Source: Chitinophagaceae bacterium | Lineage (GTDB): Bacteria > Bacteroidota > Bacteroidia > Chitinophagales > Chitinophagaceae | Reading direction: 5' to 3' | NCBI GenBank assembly: GCA_030151745.1 | Contig: JASLDA010000305.1 | Location: 1-24,285 of the forward strand | Length of the DNA stretch: 24,285 bases | Shown: positions 1 to 8,601 of the stretch, one piece after another | Layout of the letters: every line of letters starts with the position of its first letter | Position numbering within the stretch: position 1 is the first letter of the stretch | The notes under the pieces: generated by a model | The model's database searches: none | Told to the model about the DNA's origin: nothing | What the model saw: the letters and a program-made list of their open reading frames with translations, nothing else | Translations under genes and position numbers: made by a program

Positions 1-1437
1 GTTGTCCTCGAACCGGCGATGCACGAAGGCGAAGTCGATGAAGGTATTTTCGAAGCGGACGCCGACGCCGGCGGAGAAATCGAGCCGGTAGGCGTTCGGG
101 AGCACGCGGTTGTTGTAGGTGCCGCTCTGGTAGGGATTGCCGTAGTAGCCGAAGCCGCCGCGCAGGAAGAAATTATCCAGCCGGAATTCCACACCGGTGC
201 GGATATTGGACGCAGACCCGTAATAGGTCTTGATCACGTCGTTGATCGCGCGCTCGTAGCGCTGCTCCGCGGCGGAGGCCCCGAATCCGAAATGTGCCGA
301 AGAGTAGTCTACGTACTCGTAGTCTACCGACCAGAAGCCCAGCGAGCCGAACATGACGGTAGCGGATGCGACCGCCCGCCAGGGAGTGGTCAGGGTGTAA
401 TCGTAGCGGTTCTCGGCCGCGGTGGCGCTGTTGACGGCACTGCCGGCATAGGCCAGCCCGTAGTTCTCCGTATTCGCGGTCAGGGACATATTGTAAACAT
501 CCGTCAGGCTGAACCAGGTCGGGGTGTGAATCGCGAGCCCGAAGCGGAAAGCGTCCGTCGGCTTGAATATCGCGCCGATCTTAAGGTTTAGGCCGGCGCC
601 GCTGGTGCGGAGCTCGTCGCTGAACTGGAAATTATCGAACCGGTTGTTTGTATTGCCGCTGAGATCGTATTCGCTGATCGTCCTGTTGCGGCTGTAGCGC
701 AGGAAGGGAATGCCGAGCGTGCCGCCCAGCATCAGCTTGTCCCGATAGCTGCCGCCGAAGGTCAGCCCGAGCTCCGAGATGCCGCCCCGCTCTTTTACGG
801 CTACGGCCTGGCTGATCGGCTGGTCGGGGGTAGGGTATACGTTGGAGATATAGCCGTTGCCGAAGGTGTCCAGCAGGTAGGATTTATAGCCCAGGTCGCC
901 GACCGAATATACCTGACCGGGGGGCGAGATGCCATTCTGGTTGGCGTCGTTCTCATAGACATACGATGCGGAGGAGCTCGTATTCCGTCCTTCGTAGTAA
1001 TAATTCCGGGTAAAGTCCGCAAGGCGGGAAATGCCGATACCGAACGCGGAGGTGGTCCAGCCGCTGCGTTGCGCCCGGCGGCCGTTATAGCTTTTGGCAG
1101 TGACAAGCCCGAGGTTGCTGAACGAGAAGTGCGCGCCGTTGTCCTTGCCGCCGCCGTCCGTATAGGTGCTGGTCGAGCTGCCGAACATCAGCGAGGGCGA
1201 GACGGTTATTTCCCCCCGCCGGTAGATGCCGATGCCTGCGGGGTTCACGGCCAGGGAGCTGTAGTCTCCGCCCACCGAGCCCAGGGCGTTCCCGAAACCG
1301 ATGGATCTGGCGGTGCCCTGAGGTTGAAGCAAGCTGAAGCGCAGGGCATCGGTTTCATCCTGCGCAGCCGCCCGTTCCACACCGGCCAGGGCCAGCGAGA
1401 GCGCTAGGGCAGTTCCATAGCGAAATGGCTTTTTCAT
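1..1437 (-). CDS. FadL/OmpP1-family outer-membrane protein, 3' end outside window
   Basis: The frame stays open from the ATG at 1437 to the window edge (479 codons, no stop), so the C-terminus is missing. Residues 1-26 look like a Sec signal peptide: basic MKKPFRYG, a hydrophobic core and AAAQ. After it comes the block SIGFGNALGSVGGDYSSLAV followed by NPAGIGIYR, which I recognise from Bacteroidetes members of the OmpP1/FadL/TodX family. The rest alternates short aromatic and polar stretches, as expected for beta-barrel strands. FadL proteins are outer-membrane channels for long-chain fatty acids or other hydrophobic compounds; the substrate here cannot be read from sequence. An acyl-CoA synthetase gene lies about 3 kb away but is not in the same operon, so a link to fatty-acid uptake is only suggestive. 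Family call fairly sure, substrate unknown. Confidence 0.8.
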   Translation of the reverse strand, partial: MKKPFRYGTALALSLALAGVERAAAQDETDALRFSLLQPQGTARSIGFGNALGSVGGDYSSLAVNPAGIGIYRRGEITVSPSLMFGSSTSTYTDGGGKDNGAHFSFSNLGLVTAKSYNGRRAQRSGWTTSAFGIGISRLADFTRNYYYEGRNTSSSASYVYENDANQNGISPPGQVYSVGDLGYKSYLLDTFGNGYISNVYPTPDQPISQAVAVKERGGISELGLTFGGSYRDKLMLGGTLGIPFLRYSRNRTISEYDLSGNTNNRFDNFQFSDELRTSGAGLNLKIGAIFKPTDAFRFGLAIHTPTWFSLTDVYNMSLTANTENYGLAYAGSAVNSATAAENRYDYTLTTPWRAVASATVMFGSLGFWSVDYEYVDYSSAHFGFGASAAEQRYERAINDVIKTYYGSASNIRTGVEFRLDNFFLRGGFGYYGNPYQSGTYNNRVLPNAYRLDFSAGVGVRFENTFIDFAFVHRRFEDN

Positions 1438-1632
1438 AAGGTCAAAATTCAGTCTGCAAATTGATATTATACCCGATAGTCTGCCGGATTTTTTGTCCTG
1501 CGTTTCATGCGTGGACGTCGGCGCCCCGGGCCCGATCGAAGTTCCGGCTTCTATAATTATAGGTACCGGGATCGGGTTGAAGTTTAATGCCGGGGCTGTT
1601 AGTTTTTGAAAATATTCCTGCCAGCGACAAAA

Positions 1633-1665
1633 AAAGACCATCACAGTCGTGTCGTGATGGTCTTT
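1633..1665 (-). terminator. Rho-independent terminator of the Tyr/Gly-rich protein gene
   Basis: A perfect 12-bp stem pairs 1633-1644 (AAAGACCATCAC) with 1654-1665 (GTGATGGTCTTT) around a 9-base loop. Read on the minus strand, the stem ends in a run of seven T residues. It lies 17 bases past the stop codon at 1683. The remaining gap towards the FadL-like gene (1438-1632) holds no gene that I can support. Confidence 0.85.
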
Positions 1666-1682
1666 GTTATTCTTTTTATTGC

Positions 1683-2918
1683 TTAGCGCCGGCCGCCACC
1701 AAAGCTTCCTCCGCCGCCACCGCCGCGGAATCCGCCACCTCCGCCGCCGCCGAATCCGCCACCGCGGCTTCCACCGAACCCGCCGCCTTCGAAGCTGCGG
1801 CCTGCGGGCTCTGCACGCTGGGGTGCGGAGAACGAGCGCGGTGTCTCAAAGCTGCGCGGCTGTACGGCCTGGTTAGGGCTGGCTTGGAAATTGCCGCGGT
1901 TGGGCTGGGCTTGCTGGAAGCCGCCGCGGTCGGGCTGTGCCGACTGGAAGACTCCCCGTTGCGGCTGCGATTGCTGGGCCGAGCCGTTCTCCGAAACCGG
2001 GCCGCCGTTGAACTGAGCGCGAGTAGGGGCCTCGGCCGGGGTCGCAGTCCCGAAATTCCGGTTCCCGCGGTCGAACGTGGCCTGCTGCTGCATATTGACG
2101 ACTCCGTTGCGCTCAGTGCCGATATCGCCGCGGGAGATGGCCCGGTCCGGAGCATTCAGGCCCTGGCCGCCCCCGGAATTCGGCGTGCGCAGTCCGTCGA
2201 TCAGCGGGTTGCGGCCGCGGTTGATCGGGCTGAGCGTATTGCCGCGCATCAGGTTGTTGCGGTTGGCGTTCATGCTGTAGCGGGGGCCGTAGGAAATATT
2301 GCGATAGCCGTAATTGTTGTACAGCCCTGCGTAATAGCTGTTCCAGTAGCCTCCGTAGTAGCCGCCGTAAAAACCGCCCCAGCCGCCGCCCCAGGCATAG
2401 CCGGGGTAGAAGTAGCTGTTGAAGCCGCCGTAGCCGTACCAGGTATTCCAGCCCCAGTACGAGGACCAGTACGGCCCTGCGCCGAAGGAAATTCCGATGC
2501 CGGGAGACATCCAGGGACACCAGCCCCAGTAAGGATCTACCCAATACGGGTTGTACCAGTACGGATTGTAGAAGCTGCTCCAGTAAGGCCGGTTATAGAA
2601 CGGCGTATTGAAGCGGCTGAACTGCGTCGCGTAGGAGAAATCGTCGTCGTAGTCGATATAGTCCGGGTCGTAATTGCCGGACGCGGCGCTGTTATCCGAA
2701 GTGTAGCTGGGCGCCTGGTTCTGCTGCGGAGTATAGCTCGCCTGGGTCTGCTGATCCTGGGCTTTGCGGCGCTCCCGGGCTGCAGCCGCTTGCTCCTCCG
2801 CCGCCTGCTTGCTGTTGTAGTAAATATCGTCGTCGTAAACGCGTTTGCTCTGGGCCGATGCCACGTCAGCCCCGGCTGTAGCAAGCGCGATCAGACCTAT
2901 GGTGAGAAGGCGTTTCAT
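1683..2918 (-). CDS. Secreted Tyr/Trp/Gly-rich low-complexity protein
   Basis: I chose the ATG at 2918 rather than the in-frame start at 2984 because MKRLLTIGLIALATAGADVASAQ is a clean signal peptide; the protein is then 411 aa. Mature layout: an acidic/Gln-rich segment with many Ala, Glu and Arg (about 24-100), a Tyr/Trp/Asn/Pro/Gly-rich core (about 100-215) full of YW, NPYW and GGY units, an Asn/Arg-rich linker, three imperfect FQxxxPxxRG-like repeats (about 322-350), and a tail of Gly runs broken by Phe and Arg (about 377-411). There is no catalytic motif and I assign no enzyme function. The composition suggests a surface, matrix or adhesive protein, or one that self-associates; this is inference. 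It is transcribed divergently from proS and has its own terminator. Frame choice is supported by the signal peptide and terminator, although a 446-codon frame is also open on the other strand. Confidence 0.75.
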   Translation of the reverse strand: MKRLLTIGLIALATAGADVASAQSKRVYDDDIYYNSKQAAEEQAAAARERRKAQDQQTQASYTPQQNQAPSYTSDNSAASGNYDPDYIDYDDDFSYATQFSRFNTPFYNRPYWSSFYNPYWYNPYWVDPYWGWCPWMSPGIGISFGAGPYWSSYWGWNTWYGYGGFNSYFYPGYAWGGGWGGFYGGYYGGYWNSYYAGLYNNYGYRNISYGPRYSMNANRNNLMRGNTLSPINRGRNPLIDGLRTPNSGGGQGLNAPDRAISRGDIGTERNGVVNMQQQATFDRGNRNFGTATPAEAPTRAQFNGGPVSENGSAQQSQPQRGVFQSAQPDRGGFQQAQPNRGNFQASPNQAVQPRSFETPRSFSAPQRAEPAGRSFEGGGFGGSRGGGFGGGGGGGFRGGGGGGSFGGGRR

Positions 2919-2956
2919 CTTGATTGATTTAGCTGCGGTTTGCCCTGTGAAATTAA

Positions 2957-2964
2957 TACTTTTG
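2957..2964 (+). promoter_or_regulatory. Putative -7 element for proS
   Basis: TACTTTTG matches the Bacteroidetes -7 consensus TAnnTTTG exactly and ends 49 bases before the proS ATG. A TTTG at 2939-2942 is the nearest -33 candidate, but its 14-base spacing is shorter than the usual 19-21, so only the -7 element is claimed. Confidence 0.5.
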
Positions 2965-3013
2965 CGCGCCTCGCGCCTTATCATCTTACTACAAAAATCG
3001 GGCAGGGAAAATT

Positions 3014-4492
3014 ATGAGCAATGTTTTAACATCCCGTTCTGAAAACTATTCCGAATGGTATAACGATCTCATCCTCAAAGGCGGGCTAGCCGACTATTCG
3101 GCCGTTCGCGGATGCATGGTCATCAAGCCGTATGGCTTCGGGCTCTGGGAGAACATGCGCGATGTCCTGGACCGGATGTTCAAGGAGACGGGTCATCAGA
3201 ATGCCTATTTTCCCCTGTTCGTGCCCAAAAGCCTGTTCGAAGCGGAGGAAAAAAATGCCGAAGGCTTCGCCAAGGAGTGCGCCGTCGTGACGCATTACCG
3301 TCTCAAAGGGGATCCGGAGGCCAAGGGCAAGCTGATCGTCGACCCCGAAGCCCGGCTGGAAGAGGAGCTGGTCGTCCGCCCGACCTCGGAGGCGATTATC
3401 TGGAATACGTATAAGAACTGGATCCAGAGCTACCGCGACCTGCCGCTGCTGATCAACCAATGGGCGAACGTGGTGCGCTGGGAAATGCGGACCCGCCTCT
3501 TCCTGCGCACCGCGGAGTTCCTGTGGCAGGAAGGCCATACCGCGCATGCCAGCGCCGAGGAAGCGATTGCCGAGACCCGCCAGATGCTGGACGTATACGC
3601 GACTTTCGCCGAGGAGTATATGGCTATGCCCGTGATCCGCGGCGTGAAGTCCGCCAACGAGCGGTTCGCCGGCGCCGACGACACCTACACCATCGAGGCC
3701 ATGATGCAGGACGGGAAGGCCCTGCAGGCAGGTACCTCGCATTTCCTCGGCCAGAATTTCGCCAAGGCCTTCGACGTGAAGTTCGCCGACCGAGACAATA
3801 AGCTCGAATACGTTTGGGCATCGTCCTGGGGCGTGAGCACCCGGCTCATCGGCGCCCTGGTGATGACGCACAGCGACGACAAGGGCCTGGTGCTGCCGCC
3901 GAAGCTGGCGCCGGTCCAGGTGGTGATCGTCCCCATCTACAAGGGGCCTGATTCCAAGACGGCTATCGACGGCCGTGTCGCGGAGATCATGAAGGAGCTG
4001 CGCGCCGCCGGCATCCGCGTCAAGTTCGATAACGACGATACCTCGCGTCCGGGCTGGAAATTTGCCGAGCACGAGCTCAAGGGCGTGCCGGTGCGCATCG
4101 CGCTCGGCGCGCGGGACCTGGAGAACGGGGTTGCCGAGATCGCCCGCCGCGACAGCGGGGAGAAGAGCTCCGTATCCCTGGAAGGCCTGGCCGCGCATGT
4201 CCAGGCGCTGCTGCAGGAGATCCACGAATCCCTGTTCAACCGCGCGCTGAAGCTGCGCGAGGAAAATACGCACAAGGTGGACACCTGGGAAGAATTCAGG
4301 GACACCATAGAGAACAGGCCCGGGTTTATCCTCGCGCATTGGGACGGCACTTCCGAGACCGAGGAGAAGATCAAGGAAGATACCAAGGCTACGATCCGCT
4401 GCATTCCCCTGGATGCTCCGGAGGAAGCCGGGGTCTGCGTGTTCAGCGGCCGGCCGAGCACGAAGCGGGTGCTGTTTGCCCGGGCGTACTGA
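3014..4492 (+). CDS. proS: Prolyl-tRNA synthetase, archaeal/eukaryotic type
   Basis: Class II aminoacyl-tRNA synthetase that attaches proline to tRNA-Pro in the cytoplasm. The 492 aa fit the short (type 3) family without the bacterial editing insertion. Class II motif 2 lies around residues 154-178 (RWEMRT, then FLWQEGHTAHA) and motif 3 around 276-300 (STRLIGALVMTHSDDKG). The anticodon-binding domain follows (about 302-400), then the C-terminal domain, which ends in the conserved FARAY with a terminal Tyr. In the C-terminal domain the usual zinc-ligand cysteines are largely replaced: HWDG where archaeal enzymes have WCG, ETEEK for the Cys-Glu motif, and VCVFSGRP with one Cys. This fits the zinc-less versions I know from Bacteroidetes. 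The start is supported by a purine-rich stretch upstream, the -7 element at 2957 and the terminator at 4542. Confidence 0.97.
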   Translation: MSNVLTSRSENYSEWYNDLILKGGLADYSAVRGCMVIKPYGFGLWENMRDVLDRMFKETGHQNAYFPLFVPKSLFEAEEKNAEGFAKECAVVTHYRLKGDPEAKGKLIVDPEARLEEELVVRPTSEAIIWNTYKNWIQSYRDLPLLINQWANVVRWEMRTRLFLRTAEFLWQEGHTAHASAEEAIAETRQMLDVYATFAEEYMAMPVIRGVKSANERFAGADDTYTIEAMMQDGKALQAGTSHFLGQNFAKAFDVKFADRDNKLEYVWASSWGVSTRLIGALVMTHSDDKGLVLPPKLAPVQVVIVPIYKGPDSKTAIDGRVAEIMKELRAAGIRVKFDNDDTSRPGWKFAEHELKGVPVRIALGARDLENGVAEIARRDSGEKSSVSLEGLAAHVQALLQEIHESLFNRALKLREENTHKVDTWEEFRDTIENRPGFILAHWDGTSETEEKIKEDTKATIRCIPLDAPEEAGVCVFSGRPSTKRVLFARAY

Positions 4493-4541
4493 TACTTGGT
4501 TGAATGGGATGCATAGCAGCTTAGCATAACCGGAATCGTTT

Positions 4542-4577
4542 GAAGCGCCGGCAACTCCCTAAAGTTGCCGGCGCTTC
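4542..4577 (+). terminator. Rho-independent terminator of proS
   Basis: A perfect 15-bp GC-rich stem pairs 4542-4556 with 4563-4577 (GAAGCGCCGGCAACT and its complement) with the 6-base loop CCCTAA. It is followed by CTTTTG on the plus strand. There is no T run on the minus side, so it mainly serves proS; the fadD stop at 4693 converges on it. Confidence 0.85.
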
Positions 4578-4692
4578 CTTTTGTCAGATCATATTAAAAC
4601 CGATCGGAAGCCGCATTGGATCCTGCCTTCCGGCATCGTTCGGCATTGGAGGAGCGGTGATCCCTGGAACAATAATGAGGCACCGTAGTTCC

Positions 4693-6477
4693 TCAGATCT
4701 GGGCCTGGTCGTACATGCTTTCGATATAGCTGCCGAATTTCTGCTCGATGACCTTGCGGCGCATGCTGAGCTTCGGTGTCAGCTCGCCGGTGTTGATCGT
4801 CCATTCGGCAGGCAGCAGCTCGAATTTCTTGATCTGCTCGTAATTGCTGAAATGCTTGTTGTATTTATCCAGCTCCGCGCGGATAAGCGAATTGAGCTCC
4901 GGCATTTTGATCAGCGCCTCGTTCGATGCGGGGGCGGTGACCTGCTGTTTGTCCAGCAGCGCCTTGCGCACATTGGCGAAGGCCGGGACGATCAGCGCGG
5001 ATACGAACTTGCGGCCGTTGCCGATAACGATGATCTGCTCGATATAGGGACTCTGGCGCATAGCGTTTTCTAGCACCTGGGGAGCCACGTATTTGCCGCC
5101 GGAGGTCTTGAACATTTCCTTCTTGCGGTCGGTGATCTTCAGGAAACGCCCCTCGACCCACTGACCGATATCCCCGGTATGGAACCAGCCGTCCTGCATC
5201 ACCTCGGCGGTCATGTCCGGGCGCTTGTAATAACCCATCATTACGTTCGGGCCCTTGGTGAGGATCTCCCCGTCTTCCGCGATCTTCACTTCCACATTCC
5301 GGATCACCGGCCCGATGGTCCCGATGCGGCGGCCTTCGCTTTCATAAAGATTCACCGAGATCACCGGCGAGGTCTCCGTAAGGCCGTAGCCTTCCATGAT
5401 GACGATGCCGGCTGCGCTGAAGATGCGGATGAGCCGTTCCTGGGCGGCTGCGGAACCGGTCACGATGGCCTTTACATTGCCGCCGAGCGCTTCCCGCCAT
5501 TTGGAGAAGACCAGCTTGTTGGCAATGGCGAGCTGGGCGCGGAACCAGAGGCTGCCCTTGTTGATGTTGTCGTAGCGCTTGCCCAGGTTCAGCGCCCAGA
5601 AGAACAGCTGCTTCTTGATACCCGTCAGCTCGGAGGCCCGGCTCAGGATACGCTCGTAGACTTTTTCCAGCAGGCGGGGCACCGTACAGAAGACCATGGG
5701 CTTTACCTCGCGGAGGTTGTCGCCGATGGTATCCATGCTTTCCGCATACCAGATGGAAAGCCCGCCGTGGATGTAGATATTGGTGACCATCCGCTCGAAA
5801 ATATGGTTGAGCGGGAGGAAGGACAGGGCGCGTTCCCCCTTCTTTGCGAAGGTGAAGGCCGGCATGCTGTCCTTGACGTTGTGAACGACATTGTCGTGGC
5901 TGAGCATGACGCCTTTCGGCGCGCCCGTGGTGCCGGAGGTATAGATGATCGTCGCGAGGGTAGCGCCCTTGATGCGGCTGACGACACTTTCATCCGGCGC
6001 GGTTTTGGCGCTCCGCAGCGTTTTCCAGCTGGTGACGCCCGGGATATCGTCGAAGGAGAAAACGGTTACCGGCCAGGGCATCTCGTCCAGCACCGGCTTA
6101 TAGCGGCTGTACAATTCCTCCGTCGCGATAAAGATCTTGCGCACGCTGGCGTCCGCAAGCACGAAGGCGAGCTCATCCGGAGCGATGGTCGGGTATATGG
6201 GCGTGAGAACGGCCCCGGTAAGCTGCACGGCGAGGTCGGTCATGATCCATTCCGGCCGGTTGGCAGAGATGATGGCGATCTTTTCCTGCGCTTCGGGCTC
6301 GAGCACGGCATTGTCGATACCGTGCTCGAGCAACGCGTTGGACATGCTGCAGGCCGTTTCCCAGACCTCGCGGACGGAATATTCCCGCCAGCTACCGGAT
6401 TCCTTGGCCGCCAGCAGGGATTGATCCGGTGCCGCGTCGTAGCGGGCTTTAACGATATCGAAAAGGCGCTCAATCAT
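4693..6477 (-). CDS. fadD: Long-chain acyl-CoA synthetase (AMP-forming)
   Basis: ATP-dependent activation of long-chain fatty acids to acyl-CoA through an acyl-adenylate, for beta-oxidation or lipid synthesis. The 594 aa match the FAA1/COG1022 type that is common in Bacteroidetes. Adenylate-forming motifs occur in order: the phosphate-binding loop YTSGTTGAPKG (179-189), GYGLTETSP (363-371), TGD (434-436), the hinge region DRKKEMFKTSGGKYVAP (450-466), and GELTPKLSMRRK (564-575) with the presumed catalytic Lys569. The N-terminus runs straight into the family (MIERLFDIVKARY), so the ATG at 6477 is well supported. It forms its own minus-strand unit, convergent with proS and divergent from the ABC pair. 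The exact chain length is not readable. fadD is used as the generic symbol; the protein is not close to E. coli FadD in organisation. Confidence 0.93.
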   Translation of the reverse strand: MIERLFDIVKARYDAAPDQSLLAAKESGSWREYSVREVWETACSMSNALLEHGIDNAVLEPEAQEKIAIISANRPEWIMTDLAVQLTGAVLTPIYPTIAPDELAFVLADASVRKIFIATEELYSRYKPVLDEMPWPVTVFSFDDIPGVTSWKTLRSAKTAPDESVVSRIKGATLATIIYTSGTTGAPKGVMLSHDNVVHNVKDSMPAFTFAKKGERALSFLPLNHIFERMVTNIYIHGGLSIWYAESMDTIGDNLREVKPMVFCTVPRLLEKVYERILSRASELTGIKKQLFFWALNLGKRYDNINKGSLWFRAQLAIANKLVFSKWREALGGNVKAIVTGSAAAQERLIRIFSAAGIVIMEGYGLTETSPVISVNLYESEGRRIGTIGPVIRNVEVKIAEDGEILTKGPNVMMGYYKRPDMTAEVMQDGWFHTGDIGQWVEGRFLKITDRKKEMFKTSGGKYVAPQVLENAMRQSPYIEQIIVIGNGRKFVSALIVPAFANVRKALLDKQQVTAPASNEALIKMPELNSLIRAELDKYNKHFSNYEQIKKFELLPAEWTINTGELTPKLSMRRKVIEQKFGSYIESMYDQAQI

Positions 6478-6653
6478 GCTTATGCCAAACGGACGTCAAA
6501 GGGTGAATCGAGGGAGCCGCTGCGCCTCGTTGCAGTCTGCAGCACAGCGCGGAAGCCCGGCGGTTACGCGTCCATTCGGTATTAAATGTAACAAAGCTTT
6601 GCCTGAAAAAATGCAAAAATGGTTGCCCGCCGATTCCCTAATTTGCTGCGTTC

Positions 6654-7310
6654 ATGAGTCAGTCATCCGAGCTTCTGATCGCAGGCCTGATGCCCCTTCC
6701 GCTTAAAGACCGGCTGGACGCGCGGGGCTCGGATCTGTGGAGGCGCGAGCTGCGGTTCGCAGCCGGCGAGAAGATCTTCGTGCAGGCGCCTTCGGGGACA
6801 GGGAAAACGACCCTGGTCCATATCTTGTACGGATTGCGGAGCGATCACGAGGGCGAAGTGCGCTGGGAGGGGAAAACACTAGCCGCTATGGACCCGGAGG
6901 AGCTCGCAGCGCTGCGCCGGAGCCGCGTCAGCGTGATCTTTCAGGACCTGCGCCTGTTTCCCGCGCTGACGGCATGGGAAAATCTGGAGATCAAGCGGGC
7001 GCTGACCGATGCCGTGCCGCAGGAGCGGGTGCGCGAATGGATGAGCGAGCTGGGAATTGCCGATCGCGCGGAACGGCCTGCGTCGACCTTGTCCTACGGC
7101 GAGCAGCAGCGGCTTGCGATCATCCGGGCGTTGGCGCAGCCCTTCGGCTGGCTCCTGATGGATGAGCCGTTCAGCCATCTGGACGCTGCCAATACCCGCC
7201 GCGCCGCGGCGCTCATCGCCGGGGTCGTCGCGGAAAGGCAGGCGTCGTTCCTGATCGCGGACCTGGACGACAACGACTATTTCGATTACGATAAAAAAAT
7301 CCGGCTGTGA
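6654..7310 (+). CDS. ABC transporter ATP-binding protein (LolD/MacB-like) with atypical H-loop
   Basis: Cytoplasmic ATPase subunit of 218 aa. Walker A is APSGTGKT (45-52), the Q-loop is FQD (96-98), the ABC signature is LSYGEQQ (146-152), and Walker B is LLMDEP (167-172) followed by the D-loop SHLD. The switch histidine expected in the H-loop (usually TH-D) is not seen: the aligned stretch reads FLIADLDDND near 199-208, with Asp in place of His, and the protein ends soon after. This may lower or alter ATP hydrolysis, or may be normal for this subfamily. The gene is translationally coupled to the FtsX-like permease next to it, so the two make one transporter. Substrate unknown; related systems move lipoproteins or drugs, or act as mechanotransducers. 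Confidence 0.9.
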   Translation: MSQSSELLIAGLMPLPLKDRLDARGSDLWRRELRFAAGEKIFVQAPSGTGKTTLVHILYGLRSDHEGEVRWEGKTLAAMDPEELAALRRSRVSVIFQDLRLFPALTAWENLEIKRALTDAVPQERVREWMSELGIADRAERPASTLSYGEQQRLAIIRALAQPFGWLLMDEPFSHLDAANTRRAAALIAGVVAERQASFLIADLDDNDYFDYDKKIRL

Positions 7311-8503
7311 TGGCGCCCGCCGCGCACCTGCTTAAGAAGCTGCTGTTCCAGGGACGCCCGGGGAAACGCATGTGGGCGGCACTGGCGGCCATCGCAACGG
7401 GCTTTGCGCTATTGCTGATCGCCGTGCTGATCTGGTGGAACTTCCGGCTGGTCCTGGCGGGCAAGGCGTCCGACGACAGCCTCGGCAGCACGTTCCTGAC
7501 CGTGAGCAAGCGCGTGACGAACGCGAACATGGGCCGGCCGGAGCTGACAGTCTTTTCCGCAGCCGAGATCGATGCGCTGCGCAAGGCGCCGGAGGTGCAG
7601 GACCTGGGTATCGTGCAGGCGGTGCGGCCGAAGGCGTTCATGAGCATCAGCATCGCGCCGGGCGCCGGCATGTCGACGATCATGGTGCTGGAATCCGTGC
7701 CGGACCGCTTCATGGATGTGAAAGCGGCCGGCGCCTGGGGCTGGAAGCCCGGCAGCCCCGATGTGCCGGTCATCTTATCGTCCTCGTTCCTGAGCCTGTA
7801 CAACTATGCATTTGCGCCAAGCCAGGGCCTGCCGCAGCTTTCCGAGGAAAGCATCCGCATGATCCCGCTCCGGCTGGAGATCGGCGGCGAAGCCAATGCC
7901 CGGAACTTCTCGGCGCATATCGTCGGGTTCTCCGACCGCATTACCTCAGTCCTGGTGCCGGAATCGTTCGTGAATGAGATGAACGCCGGTGGCGGCGAAA
8001 ATCCCGTGTCCCGCGTGATTCTGCGGGTGAAGGATCCATCCTCGCCGGAGTTCGCGTCGTTCCTGGACACCCGGGGATACGTGACGAACTCGGAGATGCT
8101 GCGCTGGAGCCGGATGCGGGCCGTCGTTCAGTCGGTTGCGCTGGTGACCGGCGTGTTTGCGGTCGTGCTGCTCGGGATCAGCCTGCTCGTGTTCGTGCTG
8201 TTCATCGAGCTGACTGTGGCGCGGGCGAAAGAGTCCGTAAGTCTTTTGCTGCAATTGGGCTACTCGCCGGATATGCTGCGGAGCTTCCTGATGAGGCGAT
8301 TTATGCCGCTGCTCGGCGGAGCGGTGTCGATTGCGATCGTAGCCGCGCTCGTGGCGCAGCTCCTTGCCCGCCTGGAAGCCGTCGGCGCCGGGCTGCACCT
8401 GCCTGCCGTGCCCGGCTGGCCGTTCTGGACCTGCGTGGGACTGGTCATGGCGTTGCTGGTATTCCAATTGAGGAAGGCCGTGAAAGGGGCTTTGGCCAGG
8501 TAA
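7310..8503 (+). CDS. FtsX/MacB-like ABC permease
   Basis: Inner-membrane partner of the ATPase encoded just upstream. The start overlaps the ATPase stop in the string TGATG, a classic reinitiation junction; a GTG one codon earlier (7307) is also in frame, but the ATG at 7310 is preferred (397 aa). Topology read from hydrophobicity: one N-terminal helix (about 21-44), a periplasmic domain of about 225 residues, then three helices (about 272-299, 333-352 and 367-387). This is the four-helix layout of the MacB/LolCE/FtsX group. The cytoplasmic stretch after helix 2 (RAKESVSLLLQLGYSPDMLR) resembles the coupling helix that docks on the ATPase. Substrate not predictable. Confidence 0.87.
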   Translation: MAPAAHLLKKLLFQGRPGKRMWAALAAIATGFALLLIAVLIWWNFRLVLAGKASDDSLGSTFLTVSKRVTNANMGRPELTVFSAAEIDALRKAPEVQDLGIVQAVRPKAFMSISIAPGAGMSTIMVLESVPDRFMDVKAAGAWGWKPGSPDVPVILSSSFLSLYNYAFAPSQGLPQLSEESIRMIPLRLEIGGEANARNFSAHIVGFSDRITSVLVPESFVNEMNAGGGENPVSRVILRVKDPSSPEFASFLDTRGYVTNSEMLRWSRMRAVVQSVALVTGVFAVVLLGISLLVFVLFIELTVARAKESVSLLLQLGYSPDMLRSFLMRRFMPLLGGAVSIAIVAALVAQLLARLEAVGAGLHLPAVPGWPFWTCVGLVMALLVFQLRKAVKGALAR

Positions 8504-8601
8504 GGCACTTATATCGGGCACTGTTCAGTCTTGTCCGTTTATTGATCCGGCACACGCTTCTGCGAGCGATGTGTCCCGGCAAAATCGGCGACGGCCGGTA
8601 T

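Noticed and set aside
1587..2927. 446-codon plus-strand open frame opposite the Tyr/Gly-rich gene
   Set aside because: Its start overlaps the minus-strand gene's terminator, it is Ala/Val/Arg-rich without any domain, and it mirrors the Gly/Tyr codon bias of the opposite strand. The minus frame has a signal peptide and a terminator.
3086..4339. 417-codon minus-strand open frame antisense to proS
   Set aside because: Shadow of proS; rich in His, Asp, Gly and Leu as typical for the complement of GC-rich coding sequence, and no family match seen.
5179..6585. 468-codon plus-strand open frame antisense to fadD
   Set aside because: Shadow of fadD, whose motifs are complete on the minus strand.
6592..6601. 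10-bp palindrome CAAAGCTTTG between fadD and the ABC ATPase gene
   Set aside because: Short, does not extend, and has no second copy or clear promoter context; likely chance.
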